Assembly (NCBI RefSeq): GCF_963678635.1
Contig: NC_087065.1
Span: 51,591,858 to 51,655,857 of the forward strand
DNA from: Symsagittifera roscoffensis
Lineage: Eukaryota; Xenacoelomorpha; Acoela; Convolutidae
Direction of reading: 5' to 3'
Length of the DNA: 64,000 nucleotides
Positions 1 to 11,782 of this stretch are shown in pieces. Every line of letters starts with the position of its first letter. Position 1 is the first letter of the stretch. The notes below the pieces were generated by a model. The model worked only from the letters and a program-made list of their open reading frames with translations, had not been told where the DNA came from and searched no databases. The position numbers and the translations under genes are program-made.

Positions 1-249
1 TTTCAGAAAAAAAAACAAAACTTTTTGCTGAAAGGAAAACAAAAGTCAAATTTGAGCATTTAATCAATACGATCTATATTAGTCTCTTCATGAAGTTCAT
101 ACGCTCTTAAACAGAATAAATTGTTATGCTATCTCAAATGACGTAAACACAGTTTCGAGACGATGACAAGTGGCATGATCGTCATTCAAGTTCAAAACAC
201 CAAGATGATCAATGGAAAATTTGATTCAAAAATTGATTTGGTGTCTGAC

Positions 250-3200
250 CTTGACAGTGAGGTAGTCCCTGGTGAGCATGTAGCGTCCACTGTGGCTGAA
301 TCTGACGTCACTGAGGGAGGAGCAGATCTCACTGAAAAAGTTCTGGCTCCTCTCCGCGTCATCCTCCTGCTGCTCAAACACTAAATAACACAAACCTCAA
401 GTATCATTTTCACAAAGGCAATCTAGTCAAAGAACCCATCTCACTGTACCCTGCTCCGCATACACTCATATTCAAAAATACAGAAGCAACTTCGACACAA
501 ACTTCCAATTAGCAGGAGTAAAATTCCGATTTTAAACTCATTGTCTTCCAACGTGAGTTTTTTAGAGCATAATCAAGGTATTTGTGAGAAATTCTGGAAA
601 AAAAAACAGCATGCCATCTTTGAAGTTCCCATAGCTCGATAGGACTCTTACTTCAACAAGTTTACTCTAACAAGGTGAAGACTGTTTTTCTGATTGTTCC
701 GACAACTAAAAATATGAAAGGAGGAACTACATCTTTGGGTGTTTTAGTTTTTTTTTTACTTTTTCTCACGCAAAATCAGCTTTTTAACCTAACTACGAAA
801 ATTAAAGCGAGCGAGTAGGCGTTTTAACAGTTAGCGCTTTCAATTTAGCCTTTAACTTGACTTTTTTACTCTAATAACTTAGCACGTCTTTGCAAAAACA
901 GTTTAAAAATATCAAACACTGAGGTGAAGTGGAGCTCCGCACCACTTGCGAAACAATACAAACATAAAAACACAGGATGTCAAAAAATGAAACATAGCAA
1001 ACAGCCAGTTGTTAAAGAGTCAATGGACACAAGTAAAAAAAATTTAAAATTTCGTTTTTTGAGAAAATCTCAACTTTCGCGTTTTGAAGATCACAATAGA
1101 TAGCTATTGAACTTCTAGAGCAAATCACAATTGACCGTTTTTCGATAAAAAAAATCAATTTGAGAAAACTGGATCACATAAATTTGAGAAAACTGGAACA
1201 AACTAAAATGAATGAAACTAATTCCACACATTTTTAGTATTAAAAAAATTAGAAAACATGATCCAAAAAACTGAAAAATAAATTCAAAAAAAAATTCTGA
1301 TGAAAATACTTAATTTTTCTCAACCATATGTGGAATTGCTTTCAAAAATGTGAACTTGCTTTATGAAAAAATCTAAGTCGAAGTTGACTAAAAAAAACAG
1401 ATGACTTTTAAGCTTTTTGAAATTCTAGAACAATTTGTGTCTGACATTTTTTTGATTGCTTTAACCCAATTTGAGAAAACTTGATCAAAAGATAAAAACC
1501 TTATTTCGCTGGGAAATTCGATCAAATTTTAGAAAAAATATAAGTTTGATAGAGAATTTAGCATTCTCGCCTTCATAAGCATCATTCAAATAAGCAATGC
1601 AGTTGGCTTATAAAAAAGCTAAAACTAAGCCGACAAAAGATAAACTGAAATTGACGAAGTCGAAAAATCAAAATTACCAAAAAAACTTCCTTAAAAAATT
1701 CTATACTGCAAATTTATCGGAAAAACACTATTAACACAGAGGGGAATCTGAGCTTTGCACCACACAAGGGATTACAACAGCAAGACACTCAAGAACTATC
1801 AAAAAGGACTTGGAAAGTTGTCAGCGTAGAAGAAACAATTAGAAACAAATGAATTTTTTAAAGAGTTCCAACTCGGGTTGAACTTGAGCATTCCAAAACC
1901 TAAATTTTGGGCCAACGTCTTAATGATCTCGTAAATAAAATCGGAAATTTGTAGGAAACAAAATACTATGTAAATAAGCCGACAGCCAATTAGGTAAAAA
2001 TCAACCAAAATTGTTCGGCAAAATTTCATTAGAAAATATTCATGTACTGTCCAAATGGCGTCCACGAAAACCATACAGGTACTGAAATGAACATGGTATA
2101 GAACTCTAAAGCTAAACTGAGAGCTTAAAACGAAAGCCGAAAAATCATCAGCAACAAAGTGATCATCAGTTGATATCGATCTGTTATAAGTATACATACA
2201 ACCAATCTATTAAAATGAGAAGATAGTTTTGAAAAAAAACATGCCGAGCCAAAAGAGAGCAAAATTAGCATCGGACAAAACTAACCAAGCAGTAAAAAAA
2301 ATTACAGAAAACCTCAGCAGAAACCCTTCATGTCGAAAAAAATTCAATAAAATCTTTTCAAAAAATTTTTGAGTCCTGCTTCCCCTCAAACACACACGCA
2401 CACAAAACTTTTCTCGGCCGTCAAATTATGCAACCGCTTCCCCTCAAAAACCGCTTCCTCTCAAACACACACGCACACAAAACTTTTCTCGGCCGTCAAA
2501 GTAGAAAGAAGGCAAAAAATTCAAGAAAAAAAAAGAAATTATAACAAATCGAGGTAACATAATAACAACCAATGTAGAAAGCAAATTTCAATTCGGCCGG
2601 ATTCTTAAAAGTTTCAGACACTAAGCAAATAAAGTATGACTTGTTTGCACCAAAAAAAAACGATTCTTAGATCTGGCAACTAAGCCGGCAAAACGTAAGC
2701 AGACAAATAATAGGCCGAAATTTTTTTAACCGGAATTTTTACCGTTTGAAAAAAAAGTTCCTGGTCAGATTCGAACCCAGGACCTTTGCCTTCCCAGGTG
2801 CATTCATTACCTCCAGGCTAAGTGTAGGAGACAGTAAGAAATTTCAATTCGTTATGAACCAAGGTACCACCAAGAGTCGATGAGTCCTGTGGACAAAGTT
2901 GTTAACCGGAAAAAAGTATAGTGTCCGATTGCAATACCATTGCTTAACGCAAGGGTAAGAATGCAGTTGCAGTGTGATTAAAAGACCAATGAGCGAAAAA
3001 AGGACCGGCATAATGCATGCATATGTCGTGCACTGCATGCATGCTAAAACCTGTGAACAAAGTTCTTAACGGGAAAAAAGTCTAGTACCCGGTTGCAAAA
3101 CGCTTGCTATCGCAGGTAAAATAGTTTTTTAGGCAATATAAAGCTAGTTTCGAAGCTTTCTAAGGCAAATTTCTAGTACACACCAAAAAAATGGTCAAAT

Positions 3201-6200
3201 AAATTTTTTTAGCTCTTGAGGTTCTGAAAAATGTTCAGATATATCCTAGTTTCTCTGTTAAAATCGGTTAGGCAGAGGCGAAGCTGCGCTTCGCAAACAC
3301 TTGCGAGAACACGACCAAAATACAGTTTTATCAAGTGAAATAAGAAAAAGTATAAATAAGCCTCCAATTAGCAATAACTCGGAGGTTCTACAACCGCCCG
3401 CTAAATGACGCAATATGACATCGGCCGAAACTATGTACCCCGAAGAAACCTTTTAATAGAAAAAAAAACCACAAAATTCATGCTGTCGAAACAAAGCAGA
3501 AACAAATTAGGCACATGCATAATAGAACGAATATTGAATTTTTCCGAGAAAAAACTGCAATAGCCTGTTGCTGGGCAAGTAGCTCAGAATGTTCCGACCA
3601 GAATCGTAAAAAAATACAAACAAATATTTTTATCATCAAACTAGCGTCGTTTCTTCTGCGTGGTGTGATTATAGAACTATACGAAACTATACAATTTAGT
3701 CACATGCATAATAGAACGAATATTGAATTTTTCCGAGAAAAAACTGCAATAGCCCGTTGCTGGGCAAGTAGCTCAGAATGTTCCGACCAGAATCGTAAAA
3801 AAAATACAAACAAATATTTTTATCATCAAACTAGCGTCGTTTCTTCTGCGTGGTGTGATTATAGAACTATACAAAACCGTAGAAAGTTTTAAAAAATTCA
3901 GGATAAAATACTACAATTGTCTTCATAAGAAACAACCGAAAAAAATCTGAAAACTCAAAAAGAAATTGTATAAAAATTTTATCGCCCAGAAAGCGCTTAA
4001 TGAAGCTTCCAAAACAGTTTTTTTAGTAACATCAAGTTTGCTCTAAACGGCCATATTTTATTTATAACGAACGTTACACGATCGCTTTACTCGCTCGAAG
4101 TTGGGCTAAAACAAAAATTTTAAACCGGTTTTTCTCAACTTGGGAAGAATTTTATGATTTTTTTTGTATGTCGTTCGAATAACGACTGTCAGGGTTTTAC
4201 TATGATACATCACTCGACCCATTCCAATAATTATTTTTCTTATTTGATTTTCCTTGGAAAATAACAAGAAAAAGACTAAAACACACCCGAATACAAAGTT
4301 CCAAATGGTCGGAACGATAGCATAAGTACTGAACAGCAACCAAAATTTTCATTGAAGTTTTTACAGTTTTCTGAACATCTCAGCACGCTAAAATAGTGCA
4401 CCTGCTGTTACCAGAGATTCAAGTGAGTTTAATTGAAGAAAAAAATCAATATTCCGATTCGATAAAAATAACATAATAGCTTAAATCAAAAGGCTTTGCA
4501 CACAAGATGTAGTTTTTCAGGCAGAATTAACATGCCGGGTCGTCCAACTACCAAATTAGCATGCAACACTTATTTCAAATTGACATGTTCCTCTTTTAAT
4601 TATTATTTCATATCTAATTAGGCGTGAATTGTTTCAAAATTTAGAGTAAATGACGAACATTTGGCGTATGAGTCGCAGAGGGCCTGTTGTCGCATGTCAC
4701 ACAGCTTGACGTTTCCGCGACTGCTGCTGTAGGCGAATATATTGCAGTGGTGGGGGTGGAACTCTGCGGCTGTTATCACCTCACTCAGCTCCTCCATGTT
4801 AGCCGGCTTAATGTCGACGATGTTGAAACTCTGGTCGGTGATAGAGAGGTTCCATAAATTGATGCGCAGGTCATCTGCACTGATGAAGGTCTCGTGGTCG
4901 CTGTTGAGGGATATTGAGTTGATGTGATACGTGTGTGCGTTGGAGAAGATCCTCCGAGGACTAGCTTCTATCATTAGTTCTGTCTGTTCGTATGAGGGAA
5001 CCTAACACAACAATTTACAATCAACGCATCCAAATTTCAACAATTTAAAAATTTAAAGACTTACTAAATTACAATGCATAAATTTGCAAAACTATCAAAA
5101 GTAATAAGAGACTGTTTTTTAGAATACTTACAGCGATAGAGTGATCTTGAGTGACAAGAGGGCGAATAAACAACCCTCAAATTTTAGGTCGAGATTGCTA
5201 GGATTAGGAAAAAGCAATGGTAAAATCAGATTGGACTCTTCTCGTCCATTTCCACGCGGTCAATTAGTATGAAAAACCAAGATCCAAACCATTTTTGACC
5301 ATACTCGATCTGATACAACACTTCTTGAATTATCTGAGATTGCGTCGGAAAAAAAACATAGCCTATGTCACAGCTCCTCCCCATCCGATGCTTGAAGCAA
5401 AAATGATACTATTACTGAATGAATGTTACTTACAACTAAATTAGAATTAAAAGGTTTAGGGTTTCCTTCTTCGTCTTTCAAATTGTACCCCGTCGTCTTC
5501 CTGTTCTTTCTCTGAATTTTCCACAGTTTGATAGTTTTATCTGGAAAACCAAAATTTCGGTTAATAAATGAATAAATTCTGTAGCAGTCATGACTAATAA
5601 CACAAACCATTTGTAGAGAGGAGATAATGTGAGGAATTCTGTTGTGGAAGCCATTTGATTTTGTTGATTTTCTCTTCTATTTCTAAGCTCTTCAGGTAAT
5701 CGAATTCTGGTTCGTGGCTTTGAAACGTACTATAAACTGCATATTCACCGTACTTTGCAGGCACTTCCTATTTGAATAGCAAAAAAAGAACACTCGGTTA
5801 ACGTTAGGATATTATGGATATAATTTTAAAAAGTTGTGGAAATTTTCTTACGGGGGCTTGGTGAAAGATTACAATTCTACCACCTTTGTCACCAGTGGCA
5901 AGCAGCTCTCCCGTTTGATTGAACTCTACTGTTGATATTATATCAGCTAAAACAAGTCAAATGGCATTTAAGCACTTTGTTTTGCTTTTCACGTAGTTTT
6001 TTAGAATTTTTTCATCCTATTCTACAGCAGTTATGATAACCATAAACGATTGCCAATCTTTTCTCACTGCTCTCTTCTCTTGGCTACTTTAAGTATTTCT
6101 GAACATGTGGACAAAAATAACATAGGAAAAAACCATTTTCAAAAATAACATAGGAAGCACGACGTTCTGAATTTCGTGAAAGTTGCGCTATTTTCTGTGA

Positions 6201-6562
6201 ATAAGTCGGGCAATTTTCGCAATTTATAAAACTTAAAACTCACCATCAGTGACTTGTGGATCTGCTGAGCCTTTGACCTGAGAAAAATACCAATTACGGT
6301 CTGTTGGTACTGAATTTGAGGAGGACGCTATGCTAGAGTAATTATTATCGTGGCTGGATGCATGAGGAGGGGCAATGTCCATGTCTTCGACACTCGTGGT
6401 ATCAGCCATCAACAAATCGTCTAAAGGCGAAATAAATTAACAGAGAACCAAAAAACCACATAATTGAAAAGGTTGTGGTAAAAACTGACCGTCATTAATA
6501 GATTCTTCCATAGCTTCAACAACCGTCATCGAGTATTTACATGTTGATCTTTCATACAAACA
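250..6562 (-). CDS. PP2A regulatory subunit B55 (PR55/PPP2R2 family), 3' end outside window
   Basis: This is the WD40 beta-propeller B55 subunit that directs protein phosphatase 2A to its substrates in cytosol and nucleus. I read exons on the minus strand at 6490-6562 (first ATG at 6529), 6244-6420, 5852-5946, 5608-5767, 5434-5540, 4659-5001 and 250-380. Phases agree at every GT-AG junction. Hallmarks in order are [108 protein letters not shown] and [20 protein letters not shown]. These follow family order without gaps. The last visible exon ends at a GTCAGA donor, and no further exon was found in 1-249, so the C-terminal blades lie beyond the left edge. An acidic N-terminal extension of about 55 residues precedes WYFSQVKG and is not typical. 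The exon at 6490-6562 is open upstream of the ATG after a TTTTTCAG acceptor, so an extra 5' exon is possible. Confidence 0.95.
2379..2500. repeat. 75-bp direct repeat, two copies
   Basis: A segment of about 47 bp beginning CTTCCCCTCAAACACACACG and ending CTCGGCCGTCAAA occurs at 2379-2426 and again at 2454-2500. A shortened CCGCTTCCCCTCAAAAA unit lies between. This is a local tandem duplication inside the intron; no function is visible. Confidence 0.85.
2761..2823 (-). other. tRNA-like sequence (SINE head or tRNA pseudogene)
   Basis: On the minus strand a box-A-like TAGCCTGGAGG is followed about 30 bases later by a box-B-like GGTTCGAATCT, the spacing of an internal RNA polymerase III promoter. 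The flanks do not form a proper acceptor stem and no good anticodon stem can be drawn. I therefore read a degenerate tRNA-derived element, not a working tRNA. Confidence 0.45.
3512..3885. repeat. 189-bp direct repeat, two copies
   Basis: The unit starting CACATGCATAATAGAACG at 3512 is repeated from 3701 with very few differences (for example CCTGTTGC versus CCCGTTGC) and runs to about 3885. The open frame across both copies is a by-product of the repeat. Confidence 0.9.
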
Positions 6563-7379
6563 CTGAAAAACAAAATCGCCATGGAAACTTGATTTTAAAA
6601 GAAACAAACAGCGTTATATAAGTGCACCAAATCACTTAAGAACAAATAAAATCAAGAGAAAATGTCAAAAAGCTGCACAAAAAAACTTCTAATTAACTTC
6701 AGTATATCTAAATGAGTTTTTTTAAACTTTTGTAGCCAACTGTACCAGGTAAACGCTGTGAGTTTGTTGAACAGAAAAAGCACTCGATACCGATTTCTTT
6801 TTGGTTTCGTTTCGTATTAATTTGGGGATAAAAAACGCGTTTAGTGATATTTATCGAGTTTAAGCTGAGTTAACGGGCAAAACCTAGACGGTAGCAGAAA
6901 AATAGGCGAAAATTTTCTTTTCTTCTTTGTCTCGATTATGATTGGTAAATAGAGTATTTGTCTGCTTACTGACGAGTATGAATACGCGGTTGTCTAAACA
7001 CAGACCACACTCTGTACAACTAGAAGTCAAAGTATTTACAGTTTGGAAGATTTTTTCCATCTTTTGTATTTTGTATTTCAGTTTCTGATGATGAATAAAT
7101 CGAAACGCGTCAAACTTTGCTGTTTTTTTTACTGCAAATGAATAATATTTAAGTTCATGAGTATCTAAGAATATTACGTATTTATTGAAACAATAGTTAC
7201 GCTTAATTGTTGTGATTAACTTATTAATTAGATGTCCTTTTCCTTTGTTCAAACCGTTTGTTTTCAGATGATTTGTGTTAGAGGCATGAACAATTGATTA
7301 ATTAAATTTACGAATACGATAATTTGTCCAAAATCCCCCGCCTCTAGCTTAGAGCGGGTGAAGATTTATCCCTCAATCG
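6563..7379. other. Intergenic interval between B55 gene and LINE
   Basis: It is AT-rich. A minus-strand open frame of 122 codons (6884-7252) has a short cysteine cluster (SSCTECGLCLDN) but resembles no family I recognise. Lying upstream of the B55 gene, the interval should contain its promoter and possibly a 5' exon, but no clear element can be named. Confidence 0.4.
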
Positions 7380-7898
7380 AAGGTATTTTTTATCGGAGCT
7401 TCATCATTAGCTCGAGCAATCAAAGTTGTGAAACACCCCATTCAAAAACGACTCGCAGGAAAAAACTTTACTATCGGTGGGCTAGGATTCCACCCAAATA
7501 ACAGAAACCCCCTGAAGATTCTGCAAAAGCTGCTTGTAAGAGGATCACGGAGGAATAAAAGCAATCTTTTCATCTGGCACGACGTTATTAGTAATACCAT
7601 CAACTCTCATCATAGCAACTACGACGAACCGTGCACAGCTGAAGAACTCCTCGAAATAATCGAGCCATTCAAACATCGAATCAGTGCAATTTTGTACGTC
7701 CGTCGAAGAGGAAGTACAGGGATTTTTGACCGACAATTAGAGTTAAAAACCGAGAACCTTACGATAATCAACGTTCGCAAACACTTGATATCAAAAAGGA
7801 AGAATAAAGGAAGTTTAGGACTAGACGAGATACAAAAAGTTCATCCCTCTTCTGTACTGGAACTACAACTCCTGCAGACTGTTTTACGAAACAAGTGA
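7380..7898 (+). pseudogene. LINE ORF1 N-terminal domain (GASS/IWHD type)
   Basis: The frame opens with KVFFIGASSLARAI and contains FIWHDVISNTINSH and LISKRKNK. A clear homologue lies in the BEL element at 39026-39493 (-), which starts MVFILGASSLYHAL and has LVIWHDAINNSISNH and ISKRKAK. By comparison the start codon here is lost (AAG at 7380 where the homologue has ATG); the next ATG is at 7428. Known CR1-type ORF1 proteins can carry an SGNH/GDSL-type esterase together with a PHD finger. The Gly-x-Ser near the N-terminus after a beta-strand would fit a reduced relative, but His/Asp catalytic residues are not evident. I leave the function open. Confidence 0.6.
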
Positions 7899-8016
7899 AA
7901 TCTTTGTAAACTAGTCTTGAAGAAAAGCTCGAAAACAAGAAAACGAAAATCAAAAAGGCAACCAAAGAACAAGAAGCAAAAAAATACCCAGGTAAAATAT
8001 GTCGCTTTTCTTTAAA

Positions 8017-8242
8017 CTTGCTCTGCAGCTTTTGATGTTTAATTATCTTGGAGCGGCGGAGTGAGCTGATAGAATTGTTTTAATTAACGTGGTCAAGATA
8101 ACTCATTTCTTTCTTGCTTTCGTAGCTTCTGAGGTTTAATTATCATGGAGCGGCGAAGTAGGAGGGAAGTGATTCTAAGAAACTTCATTTTTTTTCTTGC
8201 TTTGTAGCTTCTGAGGTTTCGTTATCTTGCAGCGGCAAAGCC
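8017..8242 (+). repeat. Three degenerate tandem repeats inside LINE ORF1 region
   Basis: A unit of about 46 bp, of the form CTTGCTTTCGTAGCTTCTGA followed by GGTTTAATTATCTTGGAGCG, occurs at about 8017-8063, 8113-8158 and 8196-8242 (spacing 96 and 83 bp). It separates the N-terminal domain frame from the PHD-finger frame. Confidence 0.75.
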
Positions 8243-8289
8243 AGTAGAAAGTGAGGTCATCAACAACGCCCCCCAAAACTCGCCATTAA

Positions 8290-8778
8290 GGCACAACATC
8301 AGTTATTGATTCCGTTGAGCCTTGGGAATGCAAAATTTGCAAGGAAATAAATGGAAACCCCCTAGACAAAGTCACGGAGTGTGAGCATTGCCGTGAACAA
8401 TACTCTGCAAAATGCCTTAAATTGCCTGATGCAGCCTATCAGGACATGTGCCAAACTACTGTAACCTGGTGTTGCACAGCTTGCTGTCCATCTGTGAAAC
8501 AACTTATCAGCGAAAAACAGGAAAGTGGAACCGACGATTCGACCAAAAATTTAAGAGCAGATCTCGACACAATTATGGATAACATGAAAAACATGATGAA
8601 TGATCTCTATAATTTCACAGCAGGATCATCTCTGATGAACAGACAGGTCTGGAAAGAAATTATGAATCGGAAAAAGAAACCTTTGAAAGAGATCATCTTA
8701 GAAGCAACAGAAGAACAAAAGAGAGAAGCTGAAGAAAACCGAAGAAAAAAGAATATTGTGATCTACAAAGCCAAGTAG
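8290..8778 (+). pseudogene. LINE ORF1 PHD finger and coiled coil
   Basis: An open frame begins after a TAA at 8287. It contains a Cys-rich PHD-type zinc finger (CKIC, then CEHC, then KCLKLPD, then WCCTACC), consistent with C4HC3 spacing. A Lys/Glu-rich helix follows and ends RRKKNIVIY, the start of the RNA-binding module of LINE ORF1 proteins. There is no ATG before the finger, so a frameshift or lost start separates it from the upstream domain. CR1-like ORF1 proteins are known to combine esterase and PHD domains. Confidence 0.75.
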
Positions 8779-8869
8779 AGTGCAGCTACTGACAGTTAAT
8801 CAAGGACAAAAGAAGATGAGAAAATAGTTGAAATTTTTTTTATCAAGTATCGAAATGGAGGATTAACAA

Positions 8870-9169
8870 ATGGTGAAAACGATCCGAATCGGTCGGAAAA
8901 CCGATGAGGATATAAACAGACCATTGCTGGTTTCCTTGAATACTGATGTTATTGAAATAAATCGAAAGTCACCAAAGTTGAAAGAAGCTACTGCAGAAAT
9001 CAGAAATCTCAGAATTAGCCCGGATCGGAGTTTAAAAAAAAGAGAAGAAGTGCGAAACCTAGTTACGAAAGCAAAAAACTTGAACGGTCAGGAAGAAGGA
9101 AACTATGTATATCTGGTTCGAGGAACGCAGATACTAAAAGTCAGGAAGAACGCAAGGCTAGAAAGTTAA
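8870..9169 (+). pseudogene. LINE ORF1 C-terminal RNA-binding domain
   Basis: This frame carries IRIGRKTDEDINRPLLVSL, ISPDRSLKKREEVRNLVTKA and NYVYLVRGTQILKV, matching the C-terminal domain seen in ORF1 proteins of CR1 and related LINEs. It lies in a different frame from the coiled-coil part, so a frameshift near 8780-8870 splits ORF1. Its stop overlaps the beginning of the ORF2 frame. Confidence 0.75.
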
Positions 9170-9835
9170 ACTTCTGGTACACAAATATTGATACTCTAAC
9201 ACAAAAGAAACATCAGGAATTGATCATATTAATTGAAGATAAAAAGAACCCACCAGATGTAATTGCTCTCGTAGAAGCAAAACCGAAAAATTATAAAACC
9301 GAGTGGAATCCAGATTTGTACAAAATTAACAACTATAAAATTGAGTCATTAAACATGAATCCACACGACTGCGGGCGTGGAATTTTTTTTTTCGTAATTA
9401 AAGATATAGACTACTGCATTAGACAAAACCCGAACAATTTACAAGAAATGTTGATATGTGACATTGCTATTGATCAAAAATTTATTCGCTTGGCAGTTGT
9501 CTAACTTAGCCCAAATTCAACAGAAAGGAACAACGATTGCCTTTGCCAATCAATCAAAGTACTATGCGAAAAATATGTGAAGGAATATACTGTAATCTTG
9601 GGCGACACAAACTTTCCATCAATCAACTGGGATGATTGCAGTACAACCAAGGACGAGGAGAGCAAAGAATTCAAATTTCTATAAGCAGATAGGGATACAA
9701 TTCTAACCCAACACATCGATGAACCAAATCGCATTACTGCCGGAGATAAACCATCACTAATAGATATAGTTTTAACTGATGCCGGTCTAAGCGACCTAAA
9801 CACTATTATCCAACCACCTCTGGGATAGAAGTGGA
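9166..9835 (+). pseudogene. LINE ORF2 endonuclease (APE/EEP type)
   Basis: The frame starts LNFWYTNIDTL and has PDVIALVEAKPKN, the metal-binding Glu region of APE-like LINE endonucleases, then VILGDTNFPSINW (the GDxN motif) and SLIDIVLTDAG. This nuclease nicks target DNA to prime reverse transcription. An in-frame TAA at about 9502 sits where a Tyr codon is expected before LSPNS, and another stop follows EFKFL near 9683. The enzyme is therefore inactive as written. Confidence 0.8.
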
Positions 9836-10029
9836 GTTACCCGCGCACCGCAAAATTAGTAAGACCATGATTAGACACAACTTCGCTAAAGGAGACTACG
9901 ACCCAATGAGAGATGAAGTAAAAAAAATTTGTCGTTTCTTCACAGTGAAGACAATGTTGAAAAACTTTGGACGGAATTGCGCGAACTCCTGATTGAACAA
10001 ACAAAAAAGTTCGTACCATTAACTAGGCT

Positions 10030-11100
10030 CAATCCAGAGTGAAGAAACATCTTAATATTCACCAATACAACTCGACAGGCAACCAGAGCAAAAATAATGC
10101 TGGAAAAAGTTTTGCTGCAATAACACAAAAGTAAAAATGTTGACAACTATAAATAAAAAAGAAATGCTGTTAAGACAGCTACTCGAAATGATCAAAGGGC
10201 AAAGGAAAGTGAAATAGCTAAAGATGTAAAAATGAAACCAAAAAAAAACTTCAAGCTATGTGAGACAGAAAACCGTGTTACAAAATGAAAAACAAGCTTT
10301 AGTGCAGGATGATGGATCTTTAACGAACAATGAGATCGCAAAAGTTGAAGTTTTGTCAATATTTTTACATCAGTCTTCACACACGAACCACCAGGAGAAT
10401 GAAAGGTTCCAGAATTGGATATCACCCATTCAATAAAGGACTTAGAAATAACAGAGCAATTGGTGAAAGAGCAACTAGACTCACTCAAAATATCGAAATC
10501 TCCAGTGCCCAAAGAAATTCACCCGAAACTTCTGTTCGAATTAAGAGATTTCCTGACTCATGTTCTAACAAAAAATTTAACAAATCTTGGGACAAAATGA
10601 TGCTACCTGAAGACTGGAAACTTGCTCACATAGCCTCTATCTTCAAAAAGGAAAAAATTCGTTAGCTGACAACTATCGTCCAGTAAGCTTAACACAATAG
10701 TTTGTAAACTATTTGACCGAAATAATTAGAGCACATATTAAAAAACATCTAGAAAAAAAATGAAATCTCTGTATATGAACAGTTTGGTTTTCTGCCCGGT
10801 AGATCATCACAATTACAACTACTGAGAGTGCTGGATGATTTCACAAAAACAATAGATAGTCGCCGAGAAACGGATGTTATCTACTTGGAGTTCAAGAATG
10901 CATTCAACTCGGTTCCGCACAAAAGACTGATAAGAATCCTAAAACAAAATGCAATAAAAGGAAAAACACTGGGCTGGATCAACAATTTTTCATTAACACG
11001 ACGACAACGAGTTGTGATAAACGACAGTAGATCTGAATGGAAAGATGTTCTGAGTGGGATTTCAATGAAGATAAATGTGTACATATGATAATGTTAATTG
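10030..11100 (+). pseudogene. LINE ORF2 reverse transcriptase, catalytic core deleted
   Basis: Visible motifs include LPEDWKLAHIASIFKK, DNYRPVSL, QFGFLPGRSSQLQLL and DVIYLEFKNAFNSVPHKRLI (RT motif A region). The frame then runs to WKDVLSGI and jumps at about 11061 directly into a DFNEDKCVHM stretch in another frame. The segment that should hold PQGSVLGPLLF and the YADD catalytic pair is absent. The second copy has the same junction at about 15065, so the deletion is inherited. Confidence 0.85.
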
Positions 11101-11144
11101 GAGGATCAAATCGTGAAACAAGATCATATTAACTTTACGATAAA

Positions 11145-11782
11145 CAGCTCGAATCAGTAAGAGAAGAAAAAGACCTTGGAGTGATCATCGATAGTAAACT
11201 CTCCTTTGACTCTCATATCTTTGCAAAAGTTAAAAAAGCAAACTCTATCATTGCATTTTTTAAGAAAACATTCATTAAAATGACCATACCTGTATTTTTA
11301 AATGTGTATAAAGGCCTCATAAGGCCTCATTTGGAGTTCTGTAATCAAGTCTGGTACCCGCGATTAAAGAAGAACACAAGTTTAATCGAAATTTTGCAAC
11401 GACGAGCGACACGAATGGTACAAGGGCTGCAGACACTAAGCAACAATGAAAGGTTATAAAACTAGATTAACCGTCACTTGAATACCGCAGAAGGCGAGGA
11501 ACAATGATTGGAATGTTCAAAACAGGTTACAACCGTTATGACCCAAAAGCTACGAAAGACATGTTCGAATTGAATAATCGTGACACAAGGACAAATGACA
11601 AAAAAGTGATAACGAAGAAGGCCCAATTCGAATTGCGGAAAAACTTTTTTACTATTAGATCAGCTGCAGATTGGAACATGTTGCCAGGAGAAGTGATTGA
11701 CTCGAAGACCTTGAACGCTTTCAAGAACAACCTGGAAAAACATTGGAAGAAAAGCACAATTAATAAATTTGAGATTAATTAA
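11145..11782 (+). pseudogene. LINE ORF2 C-terminal region (CR1 type)
   Basis: After RT the element carries LGVIIDSKLSFDSHI, GLIRPHLEFCNQVWYP, IEILQRRATRMVQGL and, after a break near 11460, RKNFFTIRSAADWNMLPGEV with FKNNLEKHW. These blocks follow RT in CR1-clade ORF2 proteins. A stop/frameshift near 11456-11500 splits the region into two frames. Confidence 0.8.

Larger units (their letters stand above)
381..4658 (-). other. Large intron of the B55 gene (4278 bp)
   Basis: It lies between the exons at 4659-5001 (donor GTTCGT) and 250-380 (acceptor TTTAG). It is AT-rich and I see no coding sequence of its own. Open frames at 1799-2197 (-), 3515-3892 (+) and 4106-4339 (-) resemble no protein I know, and the second is made of a duplicated noncoding repeat. 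The intron holds two local direct repeats, a palindromic patch at 3013-3042 and a tRNA-like sequence, listed separately. The other introns of this gene are 61-445 bp, so this one has probably grown by insertion. Confidence 0.85.

Noticed and set aside
163-384. Plus-strand 73-codon ORF at the left end
   Set aside because: It is the antisense shadow of the B55 exon at 250-380 (-), which has clear homology and correct splice phases.
2761-2823. Functional tRNA gene
   Set aside because: Box A and B are present, but acceptor and anticodon stems do not pair; kept only as a tRNA-like element.
3515-3892. 125-codon plus-strand ORF
   Set aside because: It is made of two copies of a noncoding 189-bp repeat; the internal sequence duplication explains the open frame.
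6884-7252. 122-codon minus-strand ORF upstream of the B55 gene
   Set aside because: It has a small Cys cluster but no recognisable family; too weak to list as a gene.
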